A stretch of 64,000 bases of DNA from Streptomyces bungoensis (GTDB lineage: Bacteria; Actinomycetota; Actinomycetes; Streptomycetales; Streptomycetaceae). Below, in pieces: positions 25,132 through 32,567 of this stretch; position 1 is the stretch's first letter; every line of letters starts with the position of its first letter. The translations under genes and the position numbers were made by a program. Location of the stretch: NCBI RefSeq assembly GCF_001514215.1, contig NZ_KQ948867.1, positions 134,359 through 198,358 of the forward strand. The letters run 5' to 3'. Under the pieces are notes generated by a model. That model saw only the letters and a program-made list of their open reading frames with translations, did not search any database and had not been told where the DNA came from.

Positions 25132-25707
25132 GTGTCCGTTTCTTCATCCGTCCGTCGCCTGACCGCCACCGCCGCGATCGCGGCCGCCACCGTGGGCGCC
25201 GTGGCTCTGCCGGCCGCGGCCGCGGACCACCACCCGGGCGACCACCAGCGCCGCGCGGCGGTCTACATCAGCGGCGTGCGGGCCGACGCCCCGGGCCGCG
25301 ACGACCGCCACCGCTCCCTCAACAGGGAGTGGGTGGACATCACCAACGCGACGCGCCGGACCGTGAACCTGAACGGCTGGACCCTCTCCGACGACGAAGG
25401 CCGCACCTACACCTTCCACCACGTGTGGCTCCAGGGCCGGGCCACGGTCCGGGTCCACACCGGCTTCGGCCGGGACACCCGCACCGACGTCTACCAGGAC
25501 CGGCGCCGTGAGGTGTGGGACCACAACGGCGACACCGCCACCCTGCGCAACGACCACGGCCGCTTCATCGACGCCGTCTCCTGGGGAGACGACCACCGCC
25601 GCGACGGCGACCACCGCCGCGACGGCGACCACCGCCGCGACGGCGACCACCGCCACGACGGCGACCACCGCCACGACGACGACCACCGCGGCGGAAACCG
25701 CCACTGA
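25132..25707 (+). CDS. secreted lamin-tail-domain protein with His/Asp repeat tail
   Basis: 191 residues from GTG 25132. A signal peptide spans residues 1-32 (ending PAAAA). Residues about 45-150 are a lamin-tail (LTD) fold: REWVDITN, LNGWTLSDDEGRTYTF and the terminal DAVSWGDD strand. The last 35 residues are tandem DHRRDG/DHRHDG units rich in His and Asp, encoded by an 18-base repeat. LTD proteins outside the cell usually bind surfaces or nucleic acid. The His/Asp tail could bind metal ions, but that is inference. Confidence 0.85.
   Translation: MSVSSSVRRLTATAAIAAATVGAVALPAAAADHHPGDHQRRAAVYISGVRADAPGRDDRHRSLNREWVDITNATRRTVNLNGWTLSDDEGRTYTFHHVWLQGRATVRVHTGFGRDTRTDVYQDRRREVWDHNGDTATLRNDHGRFIDAVSWGDDHRRDGDHRRDGDHRRDGDHRHDGDHRHDDDHRGGNRH
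25591..25690 (+). repeat. 18-bp coding tandem repeat (five units plus partial)
   Basis: Units starting GACCACCGCC recur at 25591, 25609, 25627, 25645 and 25663, with a partial unit at 25681. The first three are identical and the last two change CGC to CAC (Arg to His). The repeat encodes the His/Asp tail of the lamin-tail protein, and copy number is likely to vary between strains. Confidence 0.85.
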
Positions 25708-25753
25708 CCTCCCGGCCGACGGCTGACACCAGCCGGCGACCGAGCGCGCACGG

Positions 25754-26203
25754 GTGGGCCACTCCTTCCACGGGGTGGCCCACCTCGCTACGTGCGAAGC
25801 CGGTCCCGTGCTGCTGGATCCTGAGAACACCCTGCTCGTTCGCGGTGCCACGCCCGTGCTCCTGCCGGCCGGGGCACCCGTACACGACGCCCTCCCGCCG
25901 CTGACCGCGCCGGGCGGGAAGGCGCGGTTGTGCGAGGGATGGAGCATCGTCCCCCGACTCACCCTGTGCGTCGTGGACGGACCGGGCGACCACGGACTCG
26001 TCCTCCCCGCTCTCGCCGCGCCGGTGGTCGGCGGGACGGACGCCGGCACGGCACCGAGCGGCATGGGCGACTGGTGCGCGGATGCGGAGCGGGCCGGCGG
26101 AGCAGTCGTCATGTCCCTGGACCGGCTGCCCGAGGCACTCGACCGGTCGGCCTTGCTGTCCTCGGGCGCCGCGCGGGGTGGCTTCGTGCCCGCGCTTTCC
26201 TGA
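25754..26203 (+). CDS. conserved hypothetical protein
   Basis: 149 residues from GTG 25754. No signal peptide or membrane helix. The sequence starts GHSFHGVAHLATCEAGPVLL and contains a beta-rich middle with Leu/Pro alternation. I do not recognise a domain. The codon usage is normal for the neighbourhood and the frame has no competing ORF, so it is probably real. Ribosome site is weak. Confidence 0.55.
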   Translation: MGHSFHGVAHLATCEAGPVLLDPENTLLVRGATPVLLPAGAPVHDALPPLTAPGGKARLCEGWSIVPRLTLCVVDGPGDHGLVLPALAAPVVGGTDAGTAPSGMGDWCADAERAGGAVVMSLDRLPEALDRSALLSSGAARGGFVPALS

Positions 26204-26342
26204 TCGCACACGGCCGGCCCCCGAAAACCTCTCGCACCTGCCTGCCCGGCCCGCTACGGTCTCGGGCGTGTTCCCACCGCGGGGAGCCGCACAGCACCGT
26301 GCGGCCGCCTGGCAGTTCCCACGCTGAGAGCAGGTTTCGCCC

Positions 26343-26723
26343 ATGGCATGTCGTATCAGCGAGCTCGTACTCGGTTGCCGCGACCCGGAGGTGCTGGCGC
26401 GGTTCTGGTGCGAGGTCCTGGACTTCGTGGTGCTCGACCGCGAAGAGGACGGCAGCATGGAGATCGGGCCGCGCGAGGGCTTCGGCGGCGCACAGCCGAC
26501 GATCTTCCTCAGCCGCAGGGACGAGCCGGAGCCGGGCAAGTCCCGGCTGCACATCGACGTCAACGCCACCGACCGCGACCAGGACGCCGAACTCGAACGC
26601 CTCCTGAAGCTCGGCGCGCGCCCGGCCGACATCGGCCAGACCGGCGAGGAGCAGTGGCACGTCCTCGCCGACCCCGAGGGCAACGAGTTCTGCCTGCTCA
26701 AGGCGCGCCTCAACCCGCTCTGA
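26343..26723 (+). CDS. VOC-family (glyoxalase/bleomycin-resistance-like) protein
   Basis: 126 residues from ATG 26343, a few bases after a GAGAGCAGG ribosome site. Two beta-alpha-beta-beta-beta modules are visible: ISELVLGCRDPEVLARFWCE at the start and the closing HVLADPEGNEFCLLKA. These are the Glyoxalase-6-like signatures. The family binds small molecules at a metal site, and the substrate here cannot be inferred. Monocistronic. Confidence 0.85.
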   Translation: MACRISELVLGCRDPEVLARFWCEVLDFVVLDREEDGSMEIGPREGFGGAQPTIFLSRRDEPEPGKSRLHIDVNATDRDQDAELERLLKLGARPADIGQTGEEQWHVLADPEGNEFCLLKARLNPL

Positions 26724-26876
26724 CGGCTCCGCGTCCGTGCGGTGCCGGGGCGACCTCGTCGCTGTACGGCACCCGACAGCCGACGCGTGGCGGCGTCGTG
26801 GTCGGGAAAGTCCGACCGGCAGGGCAGTCGAACCCTCTTCCCCACCCGTCTTTACAGGGGAACGAGGGAGGGCGCA

Positions 26877-27425
26877 TTGAACGCCGACGAGGAACGCCAG
26901 TTCCGCGAGTTCGTGGCGGCGCGGTCGAGATCGCTGCTGCACACGGCCTACCTGCTGACCGGGGACTGGGAGCAGGGCCGGGACCTGCTCCAGACCGCGC
27001 TCGCCTCCACCGCTCGGCGCTGGTCGAGGCTGCGTGACCGGGAGCAGCCGGAGATCTATGTGCGCCGGGCTCTCTACCACGCCCAGGTGGATCGCTTCCG
27101 GCTCCTCAGCTGGGGGCGGGAGACGGTCACGGACACCCTGCCGGACCAGCCGTCCGGGCAGGTCGCCGACTGGGCCGACACCGTGGTCCAGCGGCAGGAC
27201 ATCATGGCCGCGCTGCGGCGGTTGCCCAAGCGCCAGCGTGCGGTGATCGTGCTGCGTTACTTCGAGGACCGGCCGGACAACGAGATCGCCGCGATCCTGG
27301 GCGTCGCCCAGGGAACGGTCCGCAGCCAGACCCACAAGGCCCTCACCTCTCTCCGCGCCACCCTGGCCGAGACAGGGCCGTCGGTCTCCCCTTGCACTGC
27401 CTCCGGAAGGGGCGTGATCGCATGA
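26877..27425 (+). CDS. SigE-family ECF sigma factor (second copy)
   Basis: 182 residues from TTG 26877, chosen because GAGGGAGGG lies five bases upstream. Region 2 (SLLHTAYLLTGDWEQGRDLLQ) and region 4 (LPKRQRAVIVLRYFEDRPDNE, then GVAQGTVRSQTHKAL) are clear. Length fits the family (about 170). The stop overlaps the following membrane-protein gene by 4 bases. It repeats the arrangement at 6449-8415 with a different partner. Confidence 0.88.
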   Translation: MNADEERQFREFVAARSRSLLHTAYLLTGDWEQGRDLLQTALASTARRWSRLRDREQPEIYVRRALYHAQVDRFRLLSWGRETVTDTLPDQPSGQVADWADTVVQRQDIMAALRRLPKRQRAVIVLRYFEDRPDNEIAAILGVAQGTVRSQTHKALTSLRATLAETGPSVSPCTASGRGVIA

Positions 27426-28141
27426 ACGACTCGACCGAACACCCGCTGCACGAGACGCTGCTGCACGACGCCTTGCACGCCCATGTCCGGGAGAGCGGCG
27501 GTGACGCCGCCGGTGCCCATGCGGTCGGTCTGGCCGACGGCGCGTTGCGGGTCGCCCGGCGGCGGCAGCGGCTGGCCCGCGCCGGGGTCGGCGCCGTCGC
27601 GGCCGCCGTGGTCGCCACCGCCTGGGTGGCCGTCGCGGAGGGCACGCCCCAGCGCGCGCACGTGGTCGAGCCCGCCGCAGGGGACGGCACCGGGAACACC
27701 GGGACGGCGGCCCCGGTCTCCCTCCTGCCGGTCACTTCGTCCGTGGAGCACGCCTGCGCCCAGGGCAGCGACGGCTACACCGTGCGGGCGACCCCGACCC
27801 AGCCGGCGTTGTGCGTCCACGCCGACCGGGCCAGGGGCATGACCGACGTCCGTGTCACCTCCGCGAAGGCGGAGAAGAGCACCGTCGACGGCACCTGGCA
27901 GGTCGAGGTGACCCTCAGCCCCGCCGACCGGACCCGTTTCGCCGCCCTCACCGGCTCCATCGCGGCGGCTCCGGCCCCGCGCAACGGATTCGCCGTCGTC
28001 ATCGACGGCAGGCTCTGGGGCAACCCCTTCGTGACCACCTCGATCACCGGCGGCCGTTTCGAGATCGTCGGGGCGCACGTCGGTGACCTCACCAGCGCCA
28101 CCGCCCACGACCTCGCCCGCCGGCTGGATCCCGGCAGGTGA
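27422..28141 (+). CDS. membrane protein coupled to SigE-family factor (SecDF-P1-head-like exterior)
   Basis: 239 residues; ATG 27422 overlaps the sigma stop. About 50 residues of cytoplasmic head with a basic patch (ARRRQRLARA), one membrane helix at about residues 55-75, and an exterior domain with two Cys. Its end (EVTLSPADRTRFAALTG, then NPFVTTSITGGRFEI) resembles the SecD P1-head fold. The pairing suggests a regulator of the sigma factor. No zinc anti-sigma motif is seen. Confidence 0.75.
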   Translation: MNDSTEHPLHETLLHDALHAHVRESGGDAAGAHAVGLADGALRVARRRQRLARAGVGAVAAAVVATAWVAVAEGTPQRAHVVEPAAGDGTGNTGTAAPVSLLPVTSSVEHACAQGSDGYTVRATPTQPALCVHADRARGMTDVRVTSAKAEKSTVDGTWQVEVTLSPADRTRFAALTGSIAAAPAPRNGFAVVIDGRLWGNPFVTTSITGGRFEIVGAHVGDLTSATAHDLARRLDPGR

Positions 28142-28161
28142 GCGGCCGCGTCCTTCGAGCG

Positions 28162-28470
28162 CTACCTCTCGACCGTCACCTGAAGCGGCGTCAGGTCCGG
28201 GCTCGGAGCGGGCTTGTCGCTCCCGGCGGCCAGGGGCTGGGCCGTGGGGCTCTGCGGTGCGACTCCCTTGTAGTAGGGGGTGCAGACGTAGTGGTCACCC
28301 ACGCTGACGGACGAACCGATCTTCGCGAGGACCGATGCGCTGACCGAGCCGTTGCCACCGAAGACGGCCACGCGGTTCACGCTCGCCGACGTCCGTTCCG
28401 GGTAGTCCTTGGTGGAGAACGGCAGCGAGGTGACGTCGGTCCACAGAAGCGGGCCGAACGTGGTCATCAC
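28162..28470 (-). pseudogene. fragment of a cell-wall-binding-repeat protein
   Basis: The 102-residue frame from ATG 28470 contains VNRVAVFGGNGSVSASVLAKI, which fits a cell-wall-binding repeat 2 unit, preceded by GPLLWTDVTSL from the same repeat type. Full proteins carry several repeats plus a signal peptide; none is present, so this is the 3' end of a deleted gene. It begins the decayed stretch that reaches tRNA-Pro. Confidence 0.5.
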
Positions 28471-28532
28471 CGACGACGCTCATAGGTGGTCCGTGCGCGT
28501 ACCGTCACTCTGGACCATGGGGGTGAAGGTCT

Positions 28533-28842
28533 GTGTTGTACGCACACGAGGTGATCCTGAACGAACTCGCACAGGGGCGTAGACCGGTGACCGAGGGCGT
28601 GGAGTGGTTCGAGGGCCTCTCAGAGGACGACCAACGCAAGGTCCTTCGCGCACTGGTGCTGTTCTGCGGGCAGGCCCGAGCCCGCGAGGGGGACGTGCCG
28701 GAGAGCATCGCGCGTTTCCGGCATCCGCCCCACCCACACGCCGGCGGTGATGCTGACGGGAACGCAGACGGATAGGCCAAGGCCTTGGGCGCTGAAGTTC
28801 GGGCGCCTCGTGAGCTTGAATATCGCCGGGGCTTCCGTCTGA
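28533..28842 (+). pseudogene. DUF5958 gene broken by a one-base insertion
   Basis: From GTG 28533 the frame reads VILNELAQGRRPVTEGVEWF, the family start. After PESIARF it diverges into a His/Ala/Gly tail. In the +1 frame from 28717 the expected family continuation GIRPTHTPAVML follows and runs to a TGA at 28840. Removing one T from the TTT at 28715-28717 restores a continuous reading (ARSGIRPTHTP). The remaining C-terminus is also shorter than normal, so the gene is decayed in more than one way. Confidence 0.75.
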
Positions 28843-28881
28843 CCTTGGAGCCAGCCCATAATCTGTCCGATCGGGGGTGGG

Positions 28882-29064
28882 GTGTCCGATTTCTTCCTCT
28901 GGTTCCAGGCGTTCTTCTGGGAGTATCTGGCTTTTGCAGCTTTGCTCGCCCTTGTTTTCCTGGTCGGCGGCGCAGGCTGGCGGGGCAGTGTCCTATGGGG
29001 GCTGGTGCTCGGCACGCTCCTGCCCTTGTCGATCTTCGTCGGATTCCGCGTCTTGGGGGTCTAG
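28882..29064 (+). CDS. small hydrophobic membrane protein
   Basis: 60 residues from GTG 28882 with a GGGGGTGGG stretch in front. Two membrane helices: residues 6-29 (WFQAFFWEYLAFAALLALVF) and 36-57. No Cys, and charged residues are few. I do not recognise a family. The third-position GC is lower than that of core genes nearby, which fits acquired DNA. Confidence 0.5.
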   Translation: MSDFFLWFQAFFWEYLAFAALLALVFLVGGAGWRGSVLWGLVLGTLLPLSIFVGFRVLGV

Positions 29065-29210
29065 CCGTTGGCGTCGTGGTTCGCGGCGCGGGCACCAAGC
29101 AGTGCGGCCGTGCTGCTGAGCAACGACTGTGCCGCTCTCCGGGCTGGCCTGGCACGTCAGTACCCGAAGAAGTGAAGGGCTGGGGCCCTGACCTGCGGCC
29201 GTGTAATCGA

Positions 29211-29525
29211 TCACGGCCCGTCAACCGGTGATATCAGGAGAGCGGATGCTCCTGTGGCAGTGGCTCCCCGAACGAACTGGATGCGCCGCTCGTCGCAGGC
29301 GCCGATGGCGTGGAAGTTCCGACGGGCCTCAGTCAGACTCAGCCGGCCGTTCGGTCCACCGCGTACCCTGTCGGCGTCGTGATCGTCCTGGCCGTCGTCC
29401 TCCCAGAAGCACACGGGGCAGATCTCATAGAGGCCGCGCTCGGCAAGCGTCAGGTAGCCACAGCACGGACACCGATAGGGCCCGCCCTGTGGGCCGCGGT
29501 TCACGTTGATGAAGGGTTCAGTCAC
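29211..29525 (-). CDS. CPCC-family cysteine-rich protein
   Basis: 104 residues from GTG 29525; a longer version to 29633 runs into the integrase remnant and is unlikely. The core is RCPCCGYLTL followed by YEICPVCFWEDDGQDD, the two Cys pairs of the CPCC zinc-ribbon family, then GPNGRLSLTEARRNF. The family occurs in scattered bacteria, often next to toxin or immunity genes. It may still be functional although surrounded by gene fragments. Confidence 0.8.
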   Translation of the reverse strand: MTEPFINVNRGPQGGPYRCPCCGYLTLAERGLYEICPVCFWEDDGQDDHDADRVRGGPNGRLSLTEARRNFHAIGACDERRIQFVRGATATGASALLISPVDGP

Positions 29526-29542
29526 GGCCGCATCCTGGCGAA

Positions 29543-29796
29543 GTGCCGCTGCCTGCGCATCCGGATATGCCGCCCGATCTACAGTCCTGGTTTTGGAAGA
29601 TCGCGTACGCGGAAAGCGCTCACCTGGGACCACGCCTGTCCCACCGGGGCGTGCCGCTGGACGAGATCAAGCGGCTCGTCGGGCACTCGGGGACGGCCGT
29701 GACCGAGGAGGTCTACCGGAAGCAGATCCGGCCCGTGATCCAGACCGGCGCCGTGGAATGGACGGCATCTTCGGCACGCAGGAACGGCGGCCGTAG
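29543..29796 (+). pseudogene. C-terminal remnant of a tyrosine-recombinase integrase
   Basis: HRGVPLDEIKRLVGHSGTA then VTEEVYRKQIRPVIQTGAV is the end of a phage/ICE-type tyrosine integrase, including the GH of box II and the catalytic Tyr in EVYRKQ. After GAVE the frame changes: the expected MDGIFGTQ tail lies in another frame ending at TAG 29796, so a base is missing near 29753. The N-terminal four-fifths of the gene are gone. It ends about 100 bases from tRNA-Pro, the usual layout of an element integrated at the tRNA 3' end. Confidence 0.75.
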
Positions 29797-29840
29797 GCAC
29801 GCGGGAAGCGGTAGTCACGCAGAGAGACACCCGGCAGAAA

Positions 29841-29880
29841 CAAGAAGACCACCTAGGAACGTTCCTAGGTGGTCTTCTTG
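29841..29880. terminator. 40-base perfect palindrome, terminator of tRNA-Pro
   Basis: 29841-29860 and 29861-29880 are exact reverse complements, so the RNA would form a near-continuous stem of 18 pairs. It starts 13 bases after the tRNA 3' end on the minus strand and is followed there by TTTCTG. It can work in both directions and also closes the integrase side. Confidence 0.75.
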
Positions 29881-29892
29881 CTGTTACGGCTG

Positions 29893-29966
29893 TCGGGGTG
29901 GCGGGATTTGAACCCACGACCTCTTCGTCCCGAACGAAGCGCGCTGCCAAGCTGCGCTACACCCCG
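29893..29966 (-). tRNA. tRNA-Pro (anticodon CGG)
   Basis: Read on the minus strand, 74 bases form a full cloverleaf: acceptor CGGGGTG/CACCCCG, D arm with AGCGCAGCTTGGCAGCGC, anticodon stem CTTCG/CGAAG around TTCGGGA (anticodon CGG, reading CCG), and T arm GTGGG-TTCAAAT-CCCGC. The CCA end is not encoded. The 3' side is the attachment region for the neighbouring decayed element. Confidence 0.97.
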
Positions 29967-30032
29967 GTGTCGCTGCTCGTCGCGGCGACGTCGTTTACTT
30001 TAGCCCACTGGTGGCCGGAGACGAAATCCGAT

Positions 30033-30791
30033 TCAGAGGTGGCGCCGGACCGGGGTCGGGCGGGTGTGGTCCAGGGCGACCAGGAGGGCCGCGAGGCCGT
30101 AGACGGCGAGGCCGAGGAGGAGGGCGTTGGCGAGGGTGCTGCGGTAGCCGTGGGCCTCGGCGTCGAGGAAGGGGTAGAGGTAGCGGGCGGGGGCGGACGG
30201 TGCGAGGACGGCACCTCGCGTGAGGTAGAAGGCCAGGTAGGCCAGGGGGAAGAGCAGCCAGGTCGCCGTGTGGCGCAGGTGGAGGCGGGGCGCGGGGGTG
30301 AGGAGCAGCCAGTCCAGGAGGGCCGCCGCGGGGGCCACCGTGTGGAGCAGTTGGAGCGTGCCCCACGGGGCGTGCCAGCGGGCTGGGGGAGCGGTCGCGT
30401 CCGTCATGGAGAACGGGGGCGTCGTGTGGGGCAGCAGCAGGTGGTACGACAGGGCCGCGACCAGTACGTAGAGGAGCGCCGCGCCGGTCACGGACGCCGG
30501 CAGGGGACGGCGGGGCCGCCACGCCCGGTACGCCGACAGGAGCATGACCGCGGCCAGGACGATGTTCGCCTGGACGCTGAAGTAGGTGAGGGCCCGGGCC
30601 GGGGTGCTCACGAGCATCGCCAGGGTGACGCCGGCCGCTGCCGTGAGGGCGGTGGCGAGGCGGAACGCCGCCGCCAGGGGGCGGCGGACCGGGGCCACCA
30701 CCGCCGAGGCCGGCACCGGGGAGGGCTGCAGGAAGGGCGCGCCCGGGATCGCGGGGAGGTCCGGGATGTCCCTGGGTATCGGGGCCGTCAT
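30033..30791 (-). CDS. Pr6Pr-family membrane protein
   Basis: 252 residues from ATG 30791. After a Pro-rich cytoplasmic head come six membrane helices, with family features LTYFSVQANI in the second helix, LYVLVAALSYHLLLP, and YPFLDAEAHGY before the last helix. Pr6Pr (FAR-17a/AIG1-like) proteins are of unclear biochemical function in bacteria; relatives include fatty-acid hydrolases in animals. The gene is convergent with the tRNA side and stands alone. Confidence 0.85.
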   Translation of the reverse strand: MTAPIPRDIPDLPAIPGAPFLQPSPVPASAVVAPVRRPLAAAFRLATALTAAAGVTLAMLVSTPARALTYFSVQANIVLAAVMLLSAYRAWRPRRPLPASVTGAALLYVLVAALSYHLLLPHTTPPFSMTDATAPPARWHAPWGTLQLLHTVAPAAALLDWLLLTPAPRLHLRHTATWLLFPLAYLAFYLTRGAVLAPSAPARYLYPFLDAEAHGYRSTLANALLLGLAVYGLAALLVALDHTRPTPVRRHL

Positions 30792-30898
30792 GCCCCCACG
30801 CTAGGGAGGCGAGGACCGATGGGGCGATATGGGATGACCTGTACGGGTGAAGGCCTGTTCCTCGAGCCGTTCCGTACGGCTCCCCGCCGCCCCAGCCC

Positions 30899-31825
30899 CT
30901 ACTCCCGCCCCACCAGCGTCAGCAGCGTCGCCTCCGGAGGGCAGGCGAAGCGGACCGGGGTGTAGCGGTTGGTGCCGCAGCCCGCCGAGACGTGGAGGTA
31001 GGACGTGCGGCCCTCGGCGGTGTGGGTGGAGAGGCCCTTCACCCGGTCGGTGTCCAGGTCGCAGTTGGTGACCAGGGCGCCGTAGAAGGGGACGCACAGC
31101 TGGCCGCCGTGCGTGTGGCCGGCCAGGATCAGCGGGTAGTCGTCCGCCGCGAAGGAGTCGAGGACGCGCAGGTACGGGGCGTGCACGACGCCCATCGAGA
31201 AGTCGTACGTACCGGACGGGCCGCCCGCCACCCGGGCGTACCGGTCCCGCTTGATGTGGGGATCGTCCAGGCCGGTGAGCTCGATGGAGACGCCCTCGAC
31301 CTTCAGGACGCCGCGGGTGTTCGTCAGGTTCAGCCAGCCCGCCGCGTCGAAGCCGTCCCGCAGGTCCTCCCAGGGATTGTGGATCACCCCGACGGCCGGC
31401 GCGTTGCCGTTCAGTCCGTGGCGGCCGCTGGCCTTCTCGAACAGGTAGCGGGCGGGATTGCGGAGCCTGGGGCCGTAGTAGTCGTTGGAGCCGAAGACGT
31501 AGGCGCCGGGGAACTCCATCAGCGGCCCCAGGGCGTCCATGACCTCGGGGACGCCCTCGGGGTCCGAGAGGTTGTCGCCCGTGTTGATCACGAAGTCGGG
31601 GCGCAGCCCCGCCAGCGACTGCAGCCAGCGCTGCTTCTTGCGCTGGCCGCCGACCATGTGGATGTCGGAGACCTGCAGGACGCGCAGCGGGCGCATGCCC
31701 GGCGGGAGGACCGGGACCGTCACCCGCCGCAGACGGAAGGAGCGGGCCTCGAAGCCTGCCGCGTAGACGAGACCGGCGGCGCCGGCCGCCATGATTCCCA
31801 GAGGTACTCCGTATCGCGCGCGCAT
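30899..31825 (-). CDS. membrane-anchored metallophosphoesterase
   Basis: 308 residues from ATG 31825. Residues 7-24 are a signal-anchor. Calcineurin-like phosphoesterase motifs follow in order: LQVSDIHM (D-x-H), NTGDNLSD (GD), FGSNDYYG (GSND in place of the usual GNHD), then GVVHAP and AGHTHGGQ (GHxH). The Asn of the third motif is preserved but its His is replaced by Asp. The chain faces outward and probably cleaves phosphodiester or phosphate substrates. It is divergent from the GatB/YqeY gene. Confidence 0.93.
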   Translation of the reverse strand: MRARYGVPLGIMAAGAAGLVYAAGFEARSFRLRRVTVPVLPPGMRPLRVLQVSDIHMVGGQRKKQRWLQSLAGLRPDFVINTGDNLSDPEGVPEVMDALGPLMEFPGAYVFGSNDYYGPRLRNPARYLFEKASGRHGLNGNAPAVGVIHNPWEDLRDGFDAAGWLNLTNTRGVLKVEGVSIELTGLDDPHIKRDRYARVAGGPSGTYDFSMGVVHAPYLRVLDSFAADDYPLILAGHTHGGQLCVPFYGALVTNCDLDTDRVKGLSTHTAEGRTSYLHVSAGCGTNRYTPVRFACPPEATLLTLVGRE

Positions 31826-31918
31826 ATGACCATCGTGTCAGATACGGCGGCGGCCCCGGGATCGCCGCCCGGCAAAACGGAGCGCGTGCGGACCGCCGTA
31901 CCTGCGACAATCGATCGC

Positions 31919-32386
31919 ATGACCACCACGCTCAAGTCGAAGCTGCAGGAAGACCTCAACGCCGCGATCAAGGAGCGCGACGAGCTCCGCTCCTCGACGC
32001 TCCGGCTGACGCTCACCGCGATCACCAAGGAGGAGGTCGCGGGCAAGGAGAAGCGGGAGCTGTCCGACGACGAGGTCCTCAAGGTGATCACCAAGGAGGC
32101 CAAGAAGCGCCGCGAGGCTGCCGAGGCCTTCGCGCAGGGTGGTCGCGCGGAGTCGGCCGAGCGGGAGAAGGCGGAGGGCGAGGTGCTCGCCGCGTACCTG
32201 CCCAAGCAGCTGTCCGACGAGGAGCTGGACGCGATCGTCGCCCAGGCCGTGCAGGAGGCGAAGGCGGCCGGTGCCGAGGGGCCGCGGGCCATGGGCGCCG
32301 TCATGAAGATCGTCAACCCGAAGGTGGCCGGCCAGGCCGAGGGCGGCCGCGTCGCCGCCGCGGTGAAGAAGCTGCTGCAGGGCTGA
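31919..32386 (+). CDS. GatB/YqeY domain protein
   Basis: 155 residues from ATG 31919. It is a helical YqeY protein: LKSKLQEDLNAAIKERDELR at the start, YLPKQLSDEEL in the middle, and the closing VAGQAEGGRVAAAVKKLL. The same domain is the tRNA-binding tail of GatB amidotransferase; the stand-alone function is not settled. Followed by repeats and a strong terminator. Confidence 0.93.
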   Translation: MTTTLKSKLQEDLNAAIKERDELRSSTLRLTLTAITKEEVAGKEKRELSDDEVLKVITKEAKKRREAAEAFAQGGRAESAEREKAEGEVLAAYLPKQLSDEELDAIVAQAVQEAKAAGAEGPRAMGAVMKIVNPKVAGQAEGGRVAAAVKKLLQG

Positions 32387-32397
32387 GAAGCCGCACG

Positions 32398-32445
32398 CCG
32401 GAAGCCCGGAAGCCCGGAAGCCCGGAAGCCCGGAAGCCCGGAAGG
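32398..32445 (+). repeat. 8-bp tandem repeat CCGGAAGC, six copies
   Basis: Copies begin at 32398, 32406, 32414, 32422, 32430 and 32438; the last has a G at its end. The array starts 12 bases after the GatB/YqeY stop, outside any gene. Copy number is likely variable by slippage. Confidence 0.9.
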
Positions 32446-32458
32446 CCGTGACGCGATT

Positions 32459-32506
32459 ACGGCGGCGGGGCCGCACCCCTTGATCGGAGTGCGGCCCCGC
32501 CGCCGT
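32459..32506. terminator. strong bidirectional terminator hairpin
   Basis: ACGGCGGCGGGGCCGCAC (32459-32476) pairs perfectly with GTGCGGCCCCGCCGCCGT (32489-32506), an 18-base stem with a 12-base loop. It lies between the converging GatB/YqeY and PBP genes. There is no T tract. Confidence 0.7.
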
Positions 32507-32547
32507 GTCGGAAGGCCCGAGCCCCGCCGCCGTGTCGGAAGGCCCGA
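32494..32547. repeat. 27-bp tandem duplication of the terminator arm
   Basis: 32494-32520 and 32521-32547 are identical 27-base units starting GCCCCGCCGCCGTGTCGG. The second copy includes the right arm of the hairpin, so two alternative stems can form. Confidence 0.9.
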
Positions 32548-32567
32548 GGGCCCGGAGGGGTGACGCG

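Larger units (their letters stand above)
28162..29880. mobile_element. decayed integrative element at tRNA-Pro
   Basis: Gene fragments, a frameshifted gene, a CPCC gene, a small unrelated membrane gene and an integrase remnant lie together beside the 3' end of tRNA-Pro(CGG). No second att repeat of the tRNA end was found, so the left boundary is only estimated from where broken genes begin. Confidence 0.45.

Noticed and set aside
25591..25690. Possible CRISPR-like array (regular 18-base units)
   Set aside because: The units are contiguous without spacers and lie in frame inside the lamin-tail gene, so they are a coding tandem repeat.
29099..29176. SSAAVLLSNDC-like reading before the CPCC gene
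   Set aside because: Too short and without start to call a gene; likely part of the decayed stretch.
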